In this document: one piece after another, positions 27,091-37,031 of the stretch
How positions within the stretch are numbered: the first letter of the stretch is position 1
Layout: the number at the start of each line of letters is the position of its first letter
Source of the DNA: Saprospiraceae bacterium
GTDB taxonomy: Bacteria > Bacteroidota > Bacteroidia > Chitinophagales > Saprospiraceae
Length of the DNA: 64,000 bases
Direction of reading: 5' to 3'
NCBI GenBank assembly: GCA_016787525.1
Contig: JAEUUP010000044.1
Coordinates: 1-64,000 of the forward strand
Position numbers and translations under genes: made by a program
The notes under the pieces: model-generated
Told to the model about the DNA's origin: nothing
Databases searched by the model: none
The model's input: only the letters and a program-made list of their open reading frames with translations

Positions 27091-28440
27091 TTAAACTGTT
27101 CTGTTTACATCAAATTGTTCCAACAAATCACCCACTCTGCGCAAAAACATGCCACCCATAGAGCCATCAACGATGCGGTGGTCGTAGCTCATAGACAAAT
27201 ACATAATCTGACGAACGGCGATGACATCACCAAAGTCAGTTTCGATAACTGCAGGCTTTTTCTTAATCGTCCCTGTTGCTAAAATAGCCACTTGCGGCTG
27301 ATTGATGATAGGTGTCCCCATAATATTGCCAAAACCGCCAACATTGGTCAAGGTAAAAGTGCCACCTTGTGTCTCATCGGGCTTCAATTTATTGGAACGC
27401 GCACGTGTCGCCAAGTCGTTGACCGCTTTAGACAAACCCATCAGATTCATTCTATCTGCATTTTTGATGACAGGGACGATGAGGTTGCCTGAAGGCAAAG
27501 CAGCAGCCATACCAATGTTCAAATCTTTTTTGACAATAATCTGATTGTCGTTCACACTCGAATTGACCAATGGATATTCACGCAAAGCGATGCAAATGGC
27601 TTCAATGAAAATAGGCGTAAAAGTAATGTTTTCGCCATATTTTTTCTGAAAATCTGCTTTGACACGGTTACGCCAATTGACCAGATTCGTCACATCGGCT
27701 TCTACAAAGGACGTAACATGCGGTGCGACACGCCGAGACATCACCATATGGTCGGCTATCAAACGGCGCATTCTATCCATTTCGACGATTTCCACATTAT
27801 CTGAAACAGGTACGATAGGGGGCAATGTGGTTTGGGGCAAAGGCAATGCGATGTCTTCTTTAGGTGCAACGTTTACAGCAACAGGAGCTTTGTAATTTTT
27901 CTTATTTTCTACAAAATCCAAGATATCGGTCTTCGTGACACGACCACCGTTGCCGCTACCAGAGATTGTGTCTAATTCAACGCTGCTGATACCCTCTTGT
28001 TTGGCAATGGTGCGCACCAAAGGCGAGTAGAAACGGTCACTTGTGATAGACTCCATTGGTCTGCTTGAGACTTTCTCTGTTTTCTGAGTCGCTTGAGCGA
28101 CAACCTCGTGTGGTTTCTCATGTGTGCCATTCGATTCTATCTTAGCGACCGACACGGGTGGCACGGCTATACTTGGTGCAGGAACAACAGCTTCGATGGC
28201 TTCTGTCGAAATGCGAGCTATAACAGTTCCAATTGGTACAACATCATTCTCTTTGAACAATATTTCAGCAATCGTACCACTGAGAGGTGACGGTACTTCG
28301 GAATCCACCTTGTCGGTGGCAATTTCCAATATCGTTTCGTCTTGATCAACATAGTCTCCGACATTTTTTTTCCAGCCGAGGATGGTTGCTTCCATGATAC
28401 TTTCGCCCAACTTAGGCATTACAAGGTCGAACTTTGCCAT
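27091..28440 (-). CDS. Dihydrolipoamide acyltransferase (E2) of a 2-oxoacid dehydrogenase
   Basis: 449 residues. The lipoyl domain has ETILEIATDKVDSEVPSP (Lys about 43). A peripheral-subunit-binding domain follows (YSPLVRTIAKQEGI to GRVTKTDILDFV, about residues 137-182). The catalytic acyltransferase core ends in SYDHRIVDGSMGG, with the active His and Asp. It transfers acyl groups from E1 to CoA. Sequence style suggests a branched-chain or succinyl type rather than the pyruvate enzyme, but no E1 or E3 gene is nearby to decide. cinA lies upstream on the same strand. A motif copy (28508) is in its 5' region. Confidence 0.9.
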   Translation of the reverse strand: MAKFDLVMPKLGESIMEATILGWKKNVGDYVDQDETILEIATDKVDSEVPSPLSGTIAEILFKENDVVPIGTVIARISTEAIEAVVPAPSIAVPPVSVAKIESNGTHEKPHEVVAQATQKTEKVSSRPMESITSDRFYSPLVRTIAKQEGISSVELDTISGSGNGGRVTKTDILDFVENKKNYKAPVAVNVAPKEDIALPLPQTTLPPIVPVSDNVEIVEMDRMRRLIADHMVMSRRVAPHVTSFVEADVTNLVNWRNRVKADFQKKYGENITFTPIFIEAICIALREYPLVNSSVNDNQIIVKKDLNIGMAAALPSGNLIVPVIKNADRMNLMGLSKAVNDLATRARSNKLKPDETQGGTFTLTNVGGFGNIMGTPIINQPQVAILATGTIKKKPAVIETDFGDVIAVRQIMYLSMSYDHRIVDGSMGGMFLRRVGDLLEQFDVNRTV

Positions 28441-28539
28441 TTTTTACAATTTTAAAAGATAATTATGGTTTATATCTGGTTGGAAATCAAAAACTTAGAA
28501 TAATCACCCCCTCAGTATCCAAACAAAATTTTGCCAAAA

Positions 28540-29805
28540 TTACGCCTTTTCCGTAGCTTTTATATTATGCAGCAAAAATTTTCGCAGTAAGTTCAATGCT
28601 GTGTTTGCTGCATATTCAATATTTTTCAATCGCCCACGGTCTAAACTGATTTTATAAGTTATCATTTCGACCCTATTGCCTACTGCAATCCACACTGTGC
28701 CAACAGGTTTGTCAGGCGTGCCACCTAATGGTCCTGCTATGCCCGAAACAGCAACAGCAACATCAACACCCAATCTGTCGAGCGTTCCTGTTACCATTTC
28801 GCGAACACAGTTTTCGCTAACGGCCCCCTCAGTATCCAACATCGTTTTGGACACATCCAGTAGTTTCTCTTTCAATTCGTAGGAGTAAACTACGGTACTG
28901 CCTTCAAAATAAGTGGAACAACCCGAAACGGTTGTCAACAGATGTGATAAATAACCGCCTGTACAACTTTCTGCCACGCCCAATTTCAGACCTCTTTCGA
29001 CTAACATCCGCCCTATCACAATGGGCATAGTATCCTCATCATAACCTGCTACGGCATAGCCGACGATTTTTTCCAATTCTACTTTCAATTCATCCAATTG
29101 CTCATGCAGAGCCGCCTCATTGTTGCCCCTTGCTGTCAAACGCAAGCGCACTGTTCCCAAAGATGGTAAATAAGCCAACTTAACATTGTCAGGCAAAGCA
29201 TCTTCAAAATTGCTCAGTTTTTCTGCCAACATCGTCTCTCCTTCGCCTGATGTTAAAAGCGTGCGATGCACAATAGGCGACATCGGAAAATGCTCACGCA
29301 AACGGGGCAATACATGCTTGCGCATCAGGTGTTGCATTTCATGTGGTACACCCGGCATAGACACCAAAGATTTTCCCCCCTCAGTATCAAACCACATGGC
29401 AGGTGCAAGCCCACGGTCATTATTCAAAATCACAGCATTTTGAGGCATAAAACAACCATTCTTATTCATTTCTGAAACAGTCCGATTGATTTTTTTAAAA
29501 AAACCGACCATTCGCTCATAGGTTTCATCGTGAAACACCATTGGAACATTGAAATAATCGGCTAAAGCTTTTTTAGTAATATCGTCTTTGGTTGCACCCA
29601 AACCACCTGTCATCAGCACAAGGTCTGCCTTTGAAAGTGCATAACGCACCGATTCGACAATCTCTTCGTGAACATCGCCGACGGAAGCTTTGCCTGCAAT
29701 GCGAATGCCTTGAAGGTTGAGTTGTTGTGCCATCCACGCCGAATTAGTGTCTGTGATTTGACCGATGAGTATTTCATCGCCGATGGTCAAAAGGTAAGCT
29801 GTCAT
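28540..29805 (-). CDS. cinA: CinA family protein (nicotinamide mononucleotide deamidase)
   Basis: 421 residues. The N-terminal MoCF-like domain has LTIGDEILIGQITDTNSAW and LMTGGLGATKDDITKK. The C-terminal deamidase domain has AESCTGGYLSHLLTTVSGCSTYFEGS and VSGIAGPLGGT. The C-terminal domain recycles NMN. The gene is named for competence induction in Gram-positives, and in some it is linked with recA. Two motif copies encode DTEGG (29377) and DTEGA (28825). The latter replaces the residue pair before GAVSE, which in relatives I remember is usually Tyr- or Phe-containing. Presence of a competence-named gene next to an uptake-like word is suggestive only. Confidence 0.92.
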   Translation of the reverse strand: MTAYLLTIGDEILIGQITDTNSAWMAQQLNLQGIRIAGKASVGDVHEEIVESVRYALSKADLVLMTGGLGATKDDITKKALADYFNVPMVFHDETYERMVGFFKKINRTVSEMNKNGCFMPQNAVILNNDRGLAPAMWFDTEGGKSLVSMPGVPHEMQHLMRKHVLPRLREHFPMSPIVHRTLLTSGEGETMLAEKLSNFEDALPDNVKLAYLPSLGTVRLRLTARGNNEAALHEQLDELKVELEKIVGYAVAGYDEDTMPIVIGRMLVERGLKLGVAESCTGGYLSHLLTTVSGCSTYFEGSTVVYSYELKEKLLDVSKTMLDTEGAVSENCVREMVTGTLDRLGVDVAVAVSGIAGPLGGTPDKPVGTVWIAVGNRVEMITYKISLDRGRLKNIEYAANTALNLLRKFLLHNIKATEKA

Positions 29806-29889
29806 AAATTTTTACAATTTTGGATTTAGATTTACGAATTGTGGTACAAAACAACGAAATTTTAGAAGTGTTTTAAAGAATTGATAAAA

Positions 29890-29945
29890 AAGGTCGGTGG
29901 GGCTTAATAAAAAAGGTCGGCGAAGCTTCAAACTCCACCGACCTT
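29890..29945 (-). terminator. Terminator of the ctp gene
   Basis: An 11-bp stem AAGGTCGGTGG/CCACCGACCTT with a 34-base loop that contains a second partial copy AAGGTCGG (29913-29920). On the minus strand TTTTT follows. Confidence 0.65.
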
Positions 29946-29969
29946 GGCATTTATTTAATAGATTGATAA

Positions 29970-32138
29970 TCAATCTCTTTTTGGCATAACTGCAGCTGTT
30001 TTGAATGTCGCATTTTGTACCATGTCTTTCATAATCAAAAGTGTTTCGTACAACTGCACATCTTTTTTTACATCTTTCAACCACTCAGTATTTCTGATGA
30101 TTTTTGAAGAATCATTAGAGGTTTTAATAGCCGCGAAGTCTTCTGCGAGGTTGTCTGCGAGGAAACCATCAATGGGTTTGATGGCTTTTTTGTATGCATC
30201 AACCAAAGCTTCTTGTTTCGCTTCATAAGCTTTGAAAGCAGTCATGTTGAGCGGGTATTCAGTATTATCGCGCTGTGCTTTCATCCGTTTAGCGTTGTTA
30301 ACAATAGCAGCAAAGGTTGGATTGTTCTTTATACGTTTTTCGCTGTTTGACTTGATTAATGGTATATTTTTCAAATCAACAACAGATTGACCATATTTTA
30401 CAGGGTTGATGGATGTCCAAGGCATTGGGTGTTCATTGTCTTTTTCACCAACTGGTACTTCCATGTAGTTGTCGGGCAAAATGATGTCAGGAGTCACACC
30501 TTTCAACTGTGTCGAACCGCCATTGACACGGAAGAACTTCTGAATAGTGACTTTGACATTGCCTAGGTTCGTGATTGGCTCGCCATTCGCAGTCGAGCCA
30601 CTGCGACCATAAGCACGGTCAAGGTCGAAGAAACGCTGTACTGTACCTTTTCCATAAGTGGGTGTGCCAACAATGATGGCACGACCATAATCTTGCAAAG
30701 CAGCTGCCATAATTTCCGAAGCAGAAGCGGAAAACTCATTGACCATAATCACGAGTGGTCCACCATATTGTACTGAGGGGTCGGTATCGTTCAAAACATC
30801 AGGGCGGTCGTTGCGGGCTTTGACCTGAACAATTGGTCCTTGTTCGATGAACAATCCTGACATCTTAACCACATCGCGCAAAGAGCCACCGCCATTGTTG
30901 CGTAAGTCAATAACAATACCTTTTACACCTGCTTTTTTGAGTTTATCAACCTCAACTGCCACATCTTCAGCACATTGATGACCATTGTCATTCTCAAAAT
31001 CGGCATAGAATTTTGGCAATTTGATATAACCTATCTTGTCAGAATTGTTATTTTCTTGAATGATTAAGGATTTCGCAAAACCTTCATCCACGATGACTTC
31101 CTCGCGAATGATCGGAATAACTTTCATTTTGCCATCTGCTTTTGCTTTCACAGTCAAGCGAACTTCTGTTTTTTCTTTACCACGAATCATCGAAACCACC
31201 TCGTTGATGTCCATACCACTGATGTCCACAGGTTCTTTGTCACCTTGTGCGACTTTCATGATGATGTCACCTTCTTTGAGTTCGCCTTGTTTGTGCGCAG
31301 GACCACCAATCATAATATCTGTGATTTTGGTAAAATCTGTTTCCAAATCTGTTTGCAAACGTGCGCCAATACCAATAAGGCGACCCGACATGCCAATATC
31401 GAAGTTTTGCTTCTCAACAGGTTCAAAGTATTCCGTATGAGGGTCAAATACGTTGGCAATAGAGTTCAGATAAGTCGAAAGTCTATCCATTCGCTTGAGT
31501 TTTTTCAAGCGTTTGAAGTAGTCGTTGTATTGTTTCGTAGTTTCGGTCAAGGCAGCTTTTTTCAACTCCTCTTCAGATTTGTCTTTCGTATCTGCTTTGC
31601 CTTTTTCTTTGTCTTCCAACTTATTAGCCAAACGCGTCATAACCTCATACTTAATCATTTTACGCCACATGTCTTTCAACTCTGCATCGTTTTTAGCATA
31701 AGGTTTTTTGTCACCATCCATTTCGATGGTTTCGTTCTCATTACCCGAAAAGTTAATGGGCATTTCGATAACCTCTTTATAAAAACCTTCGACTTTTGTC
31801 ATACTGGCATTCAACAATTGCTCCGATTTGTTGAAAAACGTGTAATCAAAAGCTTTGATTTGGTCGTCTAATTGTGATTCATAAGGTTTCAACTGCTCCA
31901 CATCAGCTTGTGTGTAGAAGCGACGACCCGCATCAATGCGGTCTAAATAAAGTTTATAAACCTTTTGAGAAAATGCGTCGTCCATCATTTGAGGACTGAA
32001 ATGTAATTGATTTAGGGCTGTCATCAATGACTGCAACAAAGCCACTTCTTTGTCGGCAGGAGCGGGTTTGGGGCAAAAAGCCGCAATCGTTACCCCGCTG
32101 GCAACCACCGTCATGAGAAAAATGTTTCTAAACTTCAT
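29970..32138 (-). CDS. Carboxy-terminal processing protease (Prc/Tsp type, S41)
   Basis: 722 residues from the ATG at 32138. The longer frame from 32171 is less likely because a good -7 box (TATCTTTG, 32176-32183) would start transcription at or after that codon, and the signal peptide MKFRNIFLMTVVASGVTIAA begins at 32138. The protein has the Prc-specific N-terminal domain, a PDZ domain (GARLQTDLETDFTKITDI to GDIIMKVAQ), the S41 core with the nucleophile Ser in NEFSASASEI and the general-base Lys in YGKGTVQ, and a C-terminal DUF3340-like region. It acts in the periplasm on proteins with hydrophobic C-termini. A motif copy (30772) encodes DPSV just before the active-site segment. Confidence 0.92.
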   Translation of the reverse strand: MKFRNIFLMTVVASGVTIAAFCPKPAPADKEVALLQSLMTALNQLHFSPQMMDDAFSQKVYKLYLDRIDAGRRFYTQADVEQLKPYESQLDDQIKAFDYTFFNKSEQLLNASMTKVEGFYKEVIEMPINFSGNENETIEMDGDKKPYAKNDAELKDMWRKMIKYEVMTRLANKLEDKEKGKADTKDKSEEELKKAALTETTKQYNDYFKRLKKLKRMDRLSTYLNSIANVFDPHTEYFEPVEKQNFDIGMSGRLIGIGARLQTDLETDFTKITDIMIGGPAHKQGELKEGDIIMKVAQGDKEPVDISGMDINEVVSMIRGKEKTEVRLTVKAKADGKMKVIPIIREEVIVDEGFAKSLIIQENNNSDKIGYIKLPKFYADFENDNGHQCAEDVAVEVDKLKKAGVKGIVIDLRNNGGGSLRDVVKMSGLFIEQGPIVQVKARNDRPDVLNDTDPSVQYGGPLVIMVNEFSASASEIMAAALQDYGRAIIVGTPTYGKGTVQRFFDLDRAYGRSGSTANGEPITNLGNVKVTIQKFFRVNGGSTQLKGVTPDIILPDNYMEVPVGEKDNEHPMPWTSINPVKYGQSVVDLKNIPLIKSNSEKRIKNNPTFAAIVNNAKRMKAQRDNTEYPLNMTAFKAYEAKQEALVDAYKKAIKPIDGFLADNLAEDFAAIKTSNDSSKIIRNTEWLKDVKKDVQLYETLLIMKDMVQNATFKTAAVMPKRD

Positions 32139-32175
32139 ATTCCACCAAATTTTAAAAAATGTTGTATTCATTGTT

Positions 32176-32183
32176 CAAAGATA
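32176..32183 (-). promoter_or_regulatory. -7 box that decides the ctp start
   Basis: TATCTTTG on the minus strand 5 bp before the upstream ATG (32171) implies a transcription start near 32169, favouring the downstream ATG at 32138. The rest of 32139-32439 holds a motif copy (32317) and the next promoter. Confidence 0.55.
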
Positions 32184-32382
32184 TTCAACTAACGATAAAG
32201 TTGCTTATTTCGTTTTTAAAATATCTTGATAAACTGAAAAGTTCTGTCAAAATTATGCCACAAGTCTAATTTTTCGATACAAAAGGTTTTTTATACGACC
32301 AATTGACCGATAAAATACTGAGGGGGTCTATTTTATACTACTAATAATACATCTTAAATATCCAACAATCGTCACCAATGTT

Positions 32383-32390
32383 TATCTTTG
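32383..32390 (+). promoter_or_regulatory. -7 box of the CAP-domain gene
   Basis: TATCTTTG, 49 bp before the start at 32440. Confidence 0.5.
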
Positions 32391-32439
32391 CAATTCTAAT
32401 AATTGCGCATACTTCATTCACTTTAAAATTCACTCTATT

Positions 32440-33822
32440 ATGCTTCACAAAAAACACATTTTCGCTTCCTTCTTGGTTGTTTTATCGGTATCGTTTTTAT
32501 TCTCTCAATCACCTCTTGATTTGACAGGTGATGTGGATTTAACAAGTTGTACCAATTGTACCTACTTTGCACCACACGGCTTTTTCTCATCAGAGACACA
32601 CGTTGTCAATGCCTTCAATTTCGCTCGAAGAGCAGAAGAAACCCAGTTATCTTTGACTACCAACTCATTAGGTACGCTCACATTGCCTTCGGGATACAGC
32701 TCATGGTCGGCCACAACACGGGCTTTGTATATCCTAAATGCTGAAAGAACAGCAAGGGCAGGTGTCTCTTACAGTGGAGCGCCCGTCCTCGGTTTACCTC
32801 TTGAAGGTTTGGAATCCCATCTCAACACCATTGCCCAAAATCATACACAGGATATGATGACAAATAATTTCTTTGCTCACATAAGCCCAACAACAAGTTT
32901 GTCGCCCTATCAACGTATCGATAATAGTGCCACTTATGGGTCAGCAGGTGCGTGTAGAGACTTTATGAGCTATGCCGAGAATCTCTATGTGTCTTGCACA
33001 AGCAATACTTCAACGCCCACTTATACCGTTGAACAAGCCATGTTTTCGTGGATTTATCGCGATGCAATTTCTTCTTGGGGACACCGCCGAGCCGCATTGA
33101 TACAAAACTCAAACAGCTATGGTGCAACTGGTTTCAACAACAATGTAAATAGTTCCTCTAGCGAAGGGCATTTGGGCATTGGTATTGGCACACGTGTCTA
33201 TGGTGGTACAGCCTATCCCGCGTGCGGTGGTACGTTCAATGCTCATATTGTCACGATGAATATTGCAGACCCAAAGCCTACTTGTCTTGCGAATTATAAT
33301 GTTGTTGTACCCATTGAGCTCATCAGTTTTACGGGGCAATATCAGCAATCATACGTTGCTTTAAAATGGACAACTGCCAGCGAAAGAGACAATGCTTATT
33401 TCATCGTAGAAAGGTCAAGTGACGGCAAAAACTTTAAACCTTTCTCACGTGTGCAAGGTGCAGGAACAACACAGCAGAAAACAAATTACACATTAGACGA
33501 TATTACACCACTAAAAGGCATGAATTACTATCGCTTATTGCAAGTAGATTTCGATGGTAAACAGTCGTATTCATCTGTTATTGCGGTTGCAACAGACAAA
33601 AAAACGGTCTTTTCGGTTTATCCCAATCCAACAAATGGCATTGTGAACGTTGTCAACCAAAGCGACTCTGAAACACAAATCGAAGTCTTGAACTCATTGG
33701 GTGAAATTGTTTTGAAAACAGATACTGCGATGTCCACAACACTCAATTTAACACATTTATCGGCTGGCATTTATGTCATTCGTACATCAAATGGTGATAT
33801 ACAGAGGATTGTAAAGTATTGA
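32440..33822 (+). CDS. T9SS-secreted CAP (SCP/PR1-like) domain protein
   Basis: 460 residues. Signal peptide (HIFASFLVVLSVSFLFS), then a CAP domain: LNAERTARAGV, HTQDMMTNNFFAHISPT and WGHRRAALIQ, carrying the His/Glu cluster typical of the fold. The C-terminal part has VVPIELISFTGQYQQSYVAL and the sorting domain FSVYPNPTNGIVNVV to the end. Bacterial CAP proteins are secreted and of mostly unknown activity, some binding lipids or calcium. It ends in a bidirectional terminator (33841-33872). No motif copy lies inside, though one (32317) is upstream. Confidence 0.85.
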   Translation: MLHKKHIFASFLVVLSVSFLFSQSPLDLTGDVDLTSCTNCTYFAPHGFFSSETHVVNAFNFARRAEETQLSLTTNSLGTLTLPSGYSSWSATTRALYILNAERTARAGVSYSGAPVLGLPLEGLESHLNTIAQNHTQDMMTNNFFAHISPTTSLSPYQRIDNSATYGSAGACRDFMSYAENLYVSCTSNTSTPTYTVEQAMFSWIYRDAISSWGHRRAALIQNSNSYGATGFNNNVNSSSSEGHLGIGIGTRVYGGTAYPACGGTFNAHIVTMNIADPKPTCLANYNVVVPIELISFTGQYQQSYVALKWTTASERDNAYFIVERSSDGKNFKPFSRVQGAGTTQQKTNYTLDDITPLKGMNYYRLLQVDFDGKQSYSSVIAVATDKKTVFSVYPNPTNGIVNVVNQSDSETQIEVLNSLGEIVLKTDTAMSTTLNLTHLSAGIYVIRTSNGDIQRIVKY

Positions 33823-33840
33823 TTGTGGCTACTTTAAAAT

Positions 33841-33872
33841 AAAAACGGCTTACTGTATCAGTGAGCCGTTTT
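33841..33872. terminator. Bidirectional terminator
   Basis: An AAAACGGCTTACTG-type stem pairing with CAGTGAGCCGTTTT between convergent genes, with flanking A and T runs. Confidence 0.8.
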
Positions 33873-33884
33873 ATTTTTCAAAAA

Positions 33885-36806
33885 TCAATCTACCATAAGT
33901 TTACCACTACCTATAATTTTTCCTTCATTCTCAATCTTGAATAAATATAAACAACTTGGTAAGTCACGTCGCTCAAACTCAAACCGATTGCTTTTGATAT
34001 TTTCTGCCCTTATTAATTTCCCTGCTGTATCAAAAAGTAAAAATTGTGCTTCTATACTGAGGGGGGCGTTTTCTAATTCAAAAATGGCTGTTTCGCTCAA
34101 TGGATTTGGAAAAACCTTGATTTTGATGTCTGTTTGCACAGGTTTTTCAATTGAAACAGTTGTTAACCAATTTTTGCCAATTGTATGCCATGCTTTTTCA
34201 GTCAAAACAGGTTCGTTGAAATCAAAATAAATTGCTGCGCTGTTTTCAATGAGCGTACCCAGAGGTAAATCTTTTTTCTGTTTTATCCTAAACTTGACAA
34301 AACCATGTGAAGCCGCTTCATTTCGGAATGAATCCACCAAACGAATGTCATCAAATGTAAATTTCAATACATTTTTATTGTAAATCTCGGCTTTGTATGA
34401 ATGACTTGAAGCACCTAAAGTCAAACTTTCAATGTCTAACTGAGGGGGCAATGTGTCGCGCACAACAACTATAAAAGCCGTATCCGTACCTGTGTTTTGA
34501 AAACGAATCACATATTCGATGTCCTGATTTTGATTGATATAGTGTTTTGAAAAGTCGTAACCGATGGGATAACCTGTTTTATCATTGGGGTCATAAGAGC
34601 CGATAATCTGTTGACAATCAACGTCTTTTGCGGGGTCAGCATCATCGTTATCGAACATGGTCACGAAGCCCATACTGAATCCACCATTGCTATTTCGACC
34701 ACAACCTTCGACTACAGCCGTAGGTGCATGGCTTGTTGGATGATTGGGCTCTTGTTCGACGGTCATTCGCCACGTTGAGCCATTGGCTGGAAAGGCAAAA
34801 ACTTGATTTTGATTGGTATTGAGTTGTACACGACCATTTAAGAATAAAACTTGGTCTTCGACAACAACTGAGCGCAAGTTTTGACTCGGCGCAGTGCCAC
34901 GATTACGCACATTGAAGCGCACTGAATCATGTCCACAACTGCCAACTACCTCGATATTGGCACCCGACCAACCCGAAATAGGTACACACACAGAGTCAGG
35001 ATAAATATGCGCCTCACTGCACAAAGTTTGTCCCAATTGGGTCGAATCGCCGCAAATTATACTTGCTGTTATTGTAAAATTGCCGCTTTGATTGATGTCA
35101 ACTGTACCTAAATTGAAGCGCAGCATATTGCCCACGCGATTACTGAGGGGTCGGCTCGATGACTCAAAACGCATCAATGGGTCAAGCAAAACGGTGATAT
35201 AGGCATTTTGTGCCGCCACTGTCCCATTATTGACGTAGCGAACGGAATAGAGATTGTTCATACAACGCCGCAAAAAAGGTGTGGACATATCCACCGACAG
35301 GACAGGACAATTGACCAAAGGGCGAATGCCAAAATCAGTTGTATCAGATGTATGGAATTGCGAAAAAGTCCGCAATACTGAGGGGGTACAAGGTTGCCAA
35401 TTGGCATTGGGCGGTATGGCTTTGACATTGAAATTGCCTGTATCCACATTGAGCGAATAAATACCCAAAGTGTCGCTTAAACCCCAAAATACGTCACCAT
35501 TTCGGGTGTTTTCCGCTTTGATAAGCCAATTTTTCAGATTCAGCTCATTGTCATACTGGCAATTTCGATTGACATCATTGTAGATTTTGCCTGTTAAAGT
35601 ATTGGTGTAAAAGTCGCCATTTGAATCAAGATGCAGTAAAATGGCATTTGAAAAAATGGTTTTTACACTCACAGAGCCACAAATGAGGAAACCACCATCG
35701 TTGGTTGTTGCGATACTCATCAAAGACATACCTGCATAAGCAGATTCACGGCTTGTGATGATTTTCTGAAAAATAATTTGCCCTGATGTATCAAATTTAG
35801 TCAGATACATACGCCAAGCCGAGTCAGTAGCCAATCGCAACTGTTGGATAGCCAACCATTTCTTGTCTTGGGTTTTAGTGATTAATGGGTATTGGGTCGT
35901 ATAATTGCTCCCTAAAGCCATATTGAAACCGATGCCTTTTTTTAATGCACCATTCCGTTTTGTCACACGAACACCCGTTCCAAAAAGCTGTAAATAAGTT
36001 TCATCATCTATTTTTTTAGCAATCCATTGTTGTATCGAAATTAGCCCTGTTTGTTCGTGTTGTTGTATGTTGCCATCTAAATCTGTTTTTACCCAATTCA
36101 GCATGGTGCTAACTGTATCCGAAGCAGTCAGAAACTCAATATGGGTGTTATTGATTTCTAAAACATCAAAAACGTTTTTAAGATTAGGATTTGCACTTGA
36201 CCACAATGAATCTCCTAAAGTATTGATTTTCAAAAAATAAGAAACCATTTTTCTATTACCAATGATTAAAAATGTATCATTACTTAGGGGGTGTATTTTG
36301 GTAAAAATAACATTTGCACTAACCATATCATAGCGTTTAAACCAAAGCATTTGACCAGTTTGTGCCATTTTTAACATAAACCCAGAAGCTATTTTGGGAT
36401 TCGCAGGATTTGTACACGCACCTGTCACGATGTATGAACGCCCAGAGTCTGCTTCGACTATATCTAAATTCAAACTGTTGTAAGCAGACAAGGAACTCGC
36501 GTTGAATGTGACCGTATCAATGGTAAACGTTCTCAAAAGGTCTCCATTTCTATCAACTTGGGCAATATAGAGTTTCGCAGACCAAGTAACATTTGCATTA
36601 TGCTTTATCTCATATCTACTCAGAGGTTGAGTGCGCGCATTACAAACGTAGCCGACAGAAATAGAGCCGCCATTCCGAGTTTGTATCGTTTTTATCAGAC
36701 CCGAAATAGAATCTGTGGGTGTATCAAAAATGCGTTGCCAACCCTGAGCTTGAACAGCCACAACTGAGCATAAAATAAGTCCAACGACAAATAGAATCTG
36801 TTTCAT
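33885..36806 (-). CDS. Large T9SS-secreted protein with beta-sandwich repeats
   Basis: 973 residues: signal peptide (QILFVVGLILCSVVAVQA), a beta-propeller-like N-terminal half with repeated GGFLICGS and DGNIQQHEQ style strings, an SdrD B-like segment (TGKIYNDVNRNCQYDNEL), and DUF11-like domains. The sequence GSYDPNDKTGYPIGYD followed by YVIRFQNTGTDTAF is a common pre-sorting domain in Bacteroidota. The T9SS sorting domain (IKVFPNPLSETAIFELE) ends it. It is probably a surface-attached or released protein of unknown role. Four motif copies (34056, 34439, 35142, 35377) are all antisense and encode PLS, PQL, PLS and PSV, plus a near-miss at 36282. Confidence 0.8.
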   Translation of the reverse strand: MKQILFVVGLILCSVVAVQAQGWQRIFDTPTDSISGLIKTIQTRNGGSISVGYVCNARTQPLSRYEIKHNANVTWSAKLYIAQVDRNGDLLRTFTIDTVTFNASSLSAYNSLNLDIVEADSGRSYIVTGACTNPANPKIASGFMLKMAQTGQMLWFKRYDMVSANVIFTKIHPLSNDTFLIIGNRKMVSYFLKINTLGDSLWSSANPNLKNVFDVLEINNTHIEFLTASDTVSTMLNWVKTDLDGNIQQHEQTGLISIQQWIAKKIDDETYLQLFGTGVRVTKRNGALKKGIGFNMALGSNYTTQYPLITKTQDKKWLAIQQLRLATDSAWRMYLTKFDTSGQIIFQKIITSRESAYAGMSLMSIATTNDGGFLICGSVSVKTIFSNAILLHLDSNGDFYTNTLTGKIYNDVNRNCQYDNELNLKNWLIKAENTRNGDVFWGLSDTLGIYSLNVDTGNFNVKAIPPNANWQPCTPSVLRTFSQFHTSDTTDFGIRPLVNCPVLSVDMSTPFLRRCMNNLYSVRYVNNGTVAAQNAYITVLLDPLMRFESSSRPLSNRVGNMLRFNLGTVDINQSGNFTITASIICGDSTQLGQTLCSEAHIYPDSVCVPISGWSGANIEVVGSCGHDSVRFNVRNRGTAPSQNLRSVVVEDQVLFLNGRVQLNTNQNQVFAFPANGSTWRMTVEQEPNHPTSHAPTAVVEGCGRNSNGGFSMGFVTMFDNDDADPAKDVDCQQIIGSYDPNDKTGYPIGYDFSKHYINQNQDIEYVIRFQNTGTDTAFIVVVRDTLPPQLDIESLTLGASSHSYKAEIYNKNVLKFTFDDIRLVDSFRNEAASHGFVKFRIKQKKDLPLGTLIENSAAIYFDFNEPVLTEKAWHTIGKNWLTTVSIEKPVQTDIKIKVFPNPLSETAIFELENAPLSIEAQFLLFDTAGKLIRAENIKSNRFEFERRDLPSCLYLFKIENEGKIIGSGKLMVD

Positions 36807-37031
36807 GGATTAGAAATTTAAAATGTTTTGAGAACCGTTTTAAGTGTTTAAGGCTTAGTATCTTTTTTAATCTTCCAATACGGCTAAACACTGTTTTATT
36901 TTTTCACGATTCAAAAGTCCGATGAATTTATTGATAAAACAATTACATTTATGACAGTTTGTTATTTACATTTTTTTATAAAACAATTGATTTTCAGTTT
37001 TTTATAAAAATTTTGTTTAATAAAAATAAAA

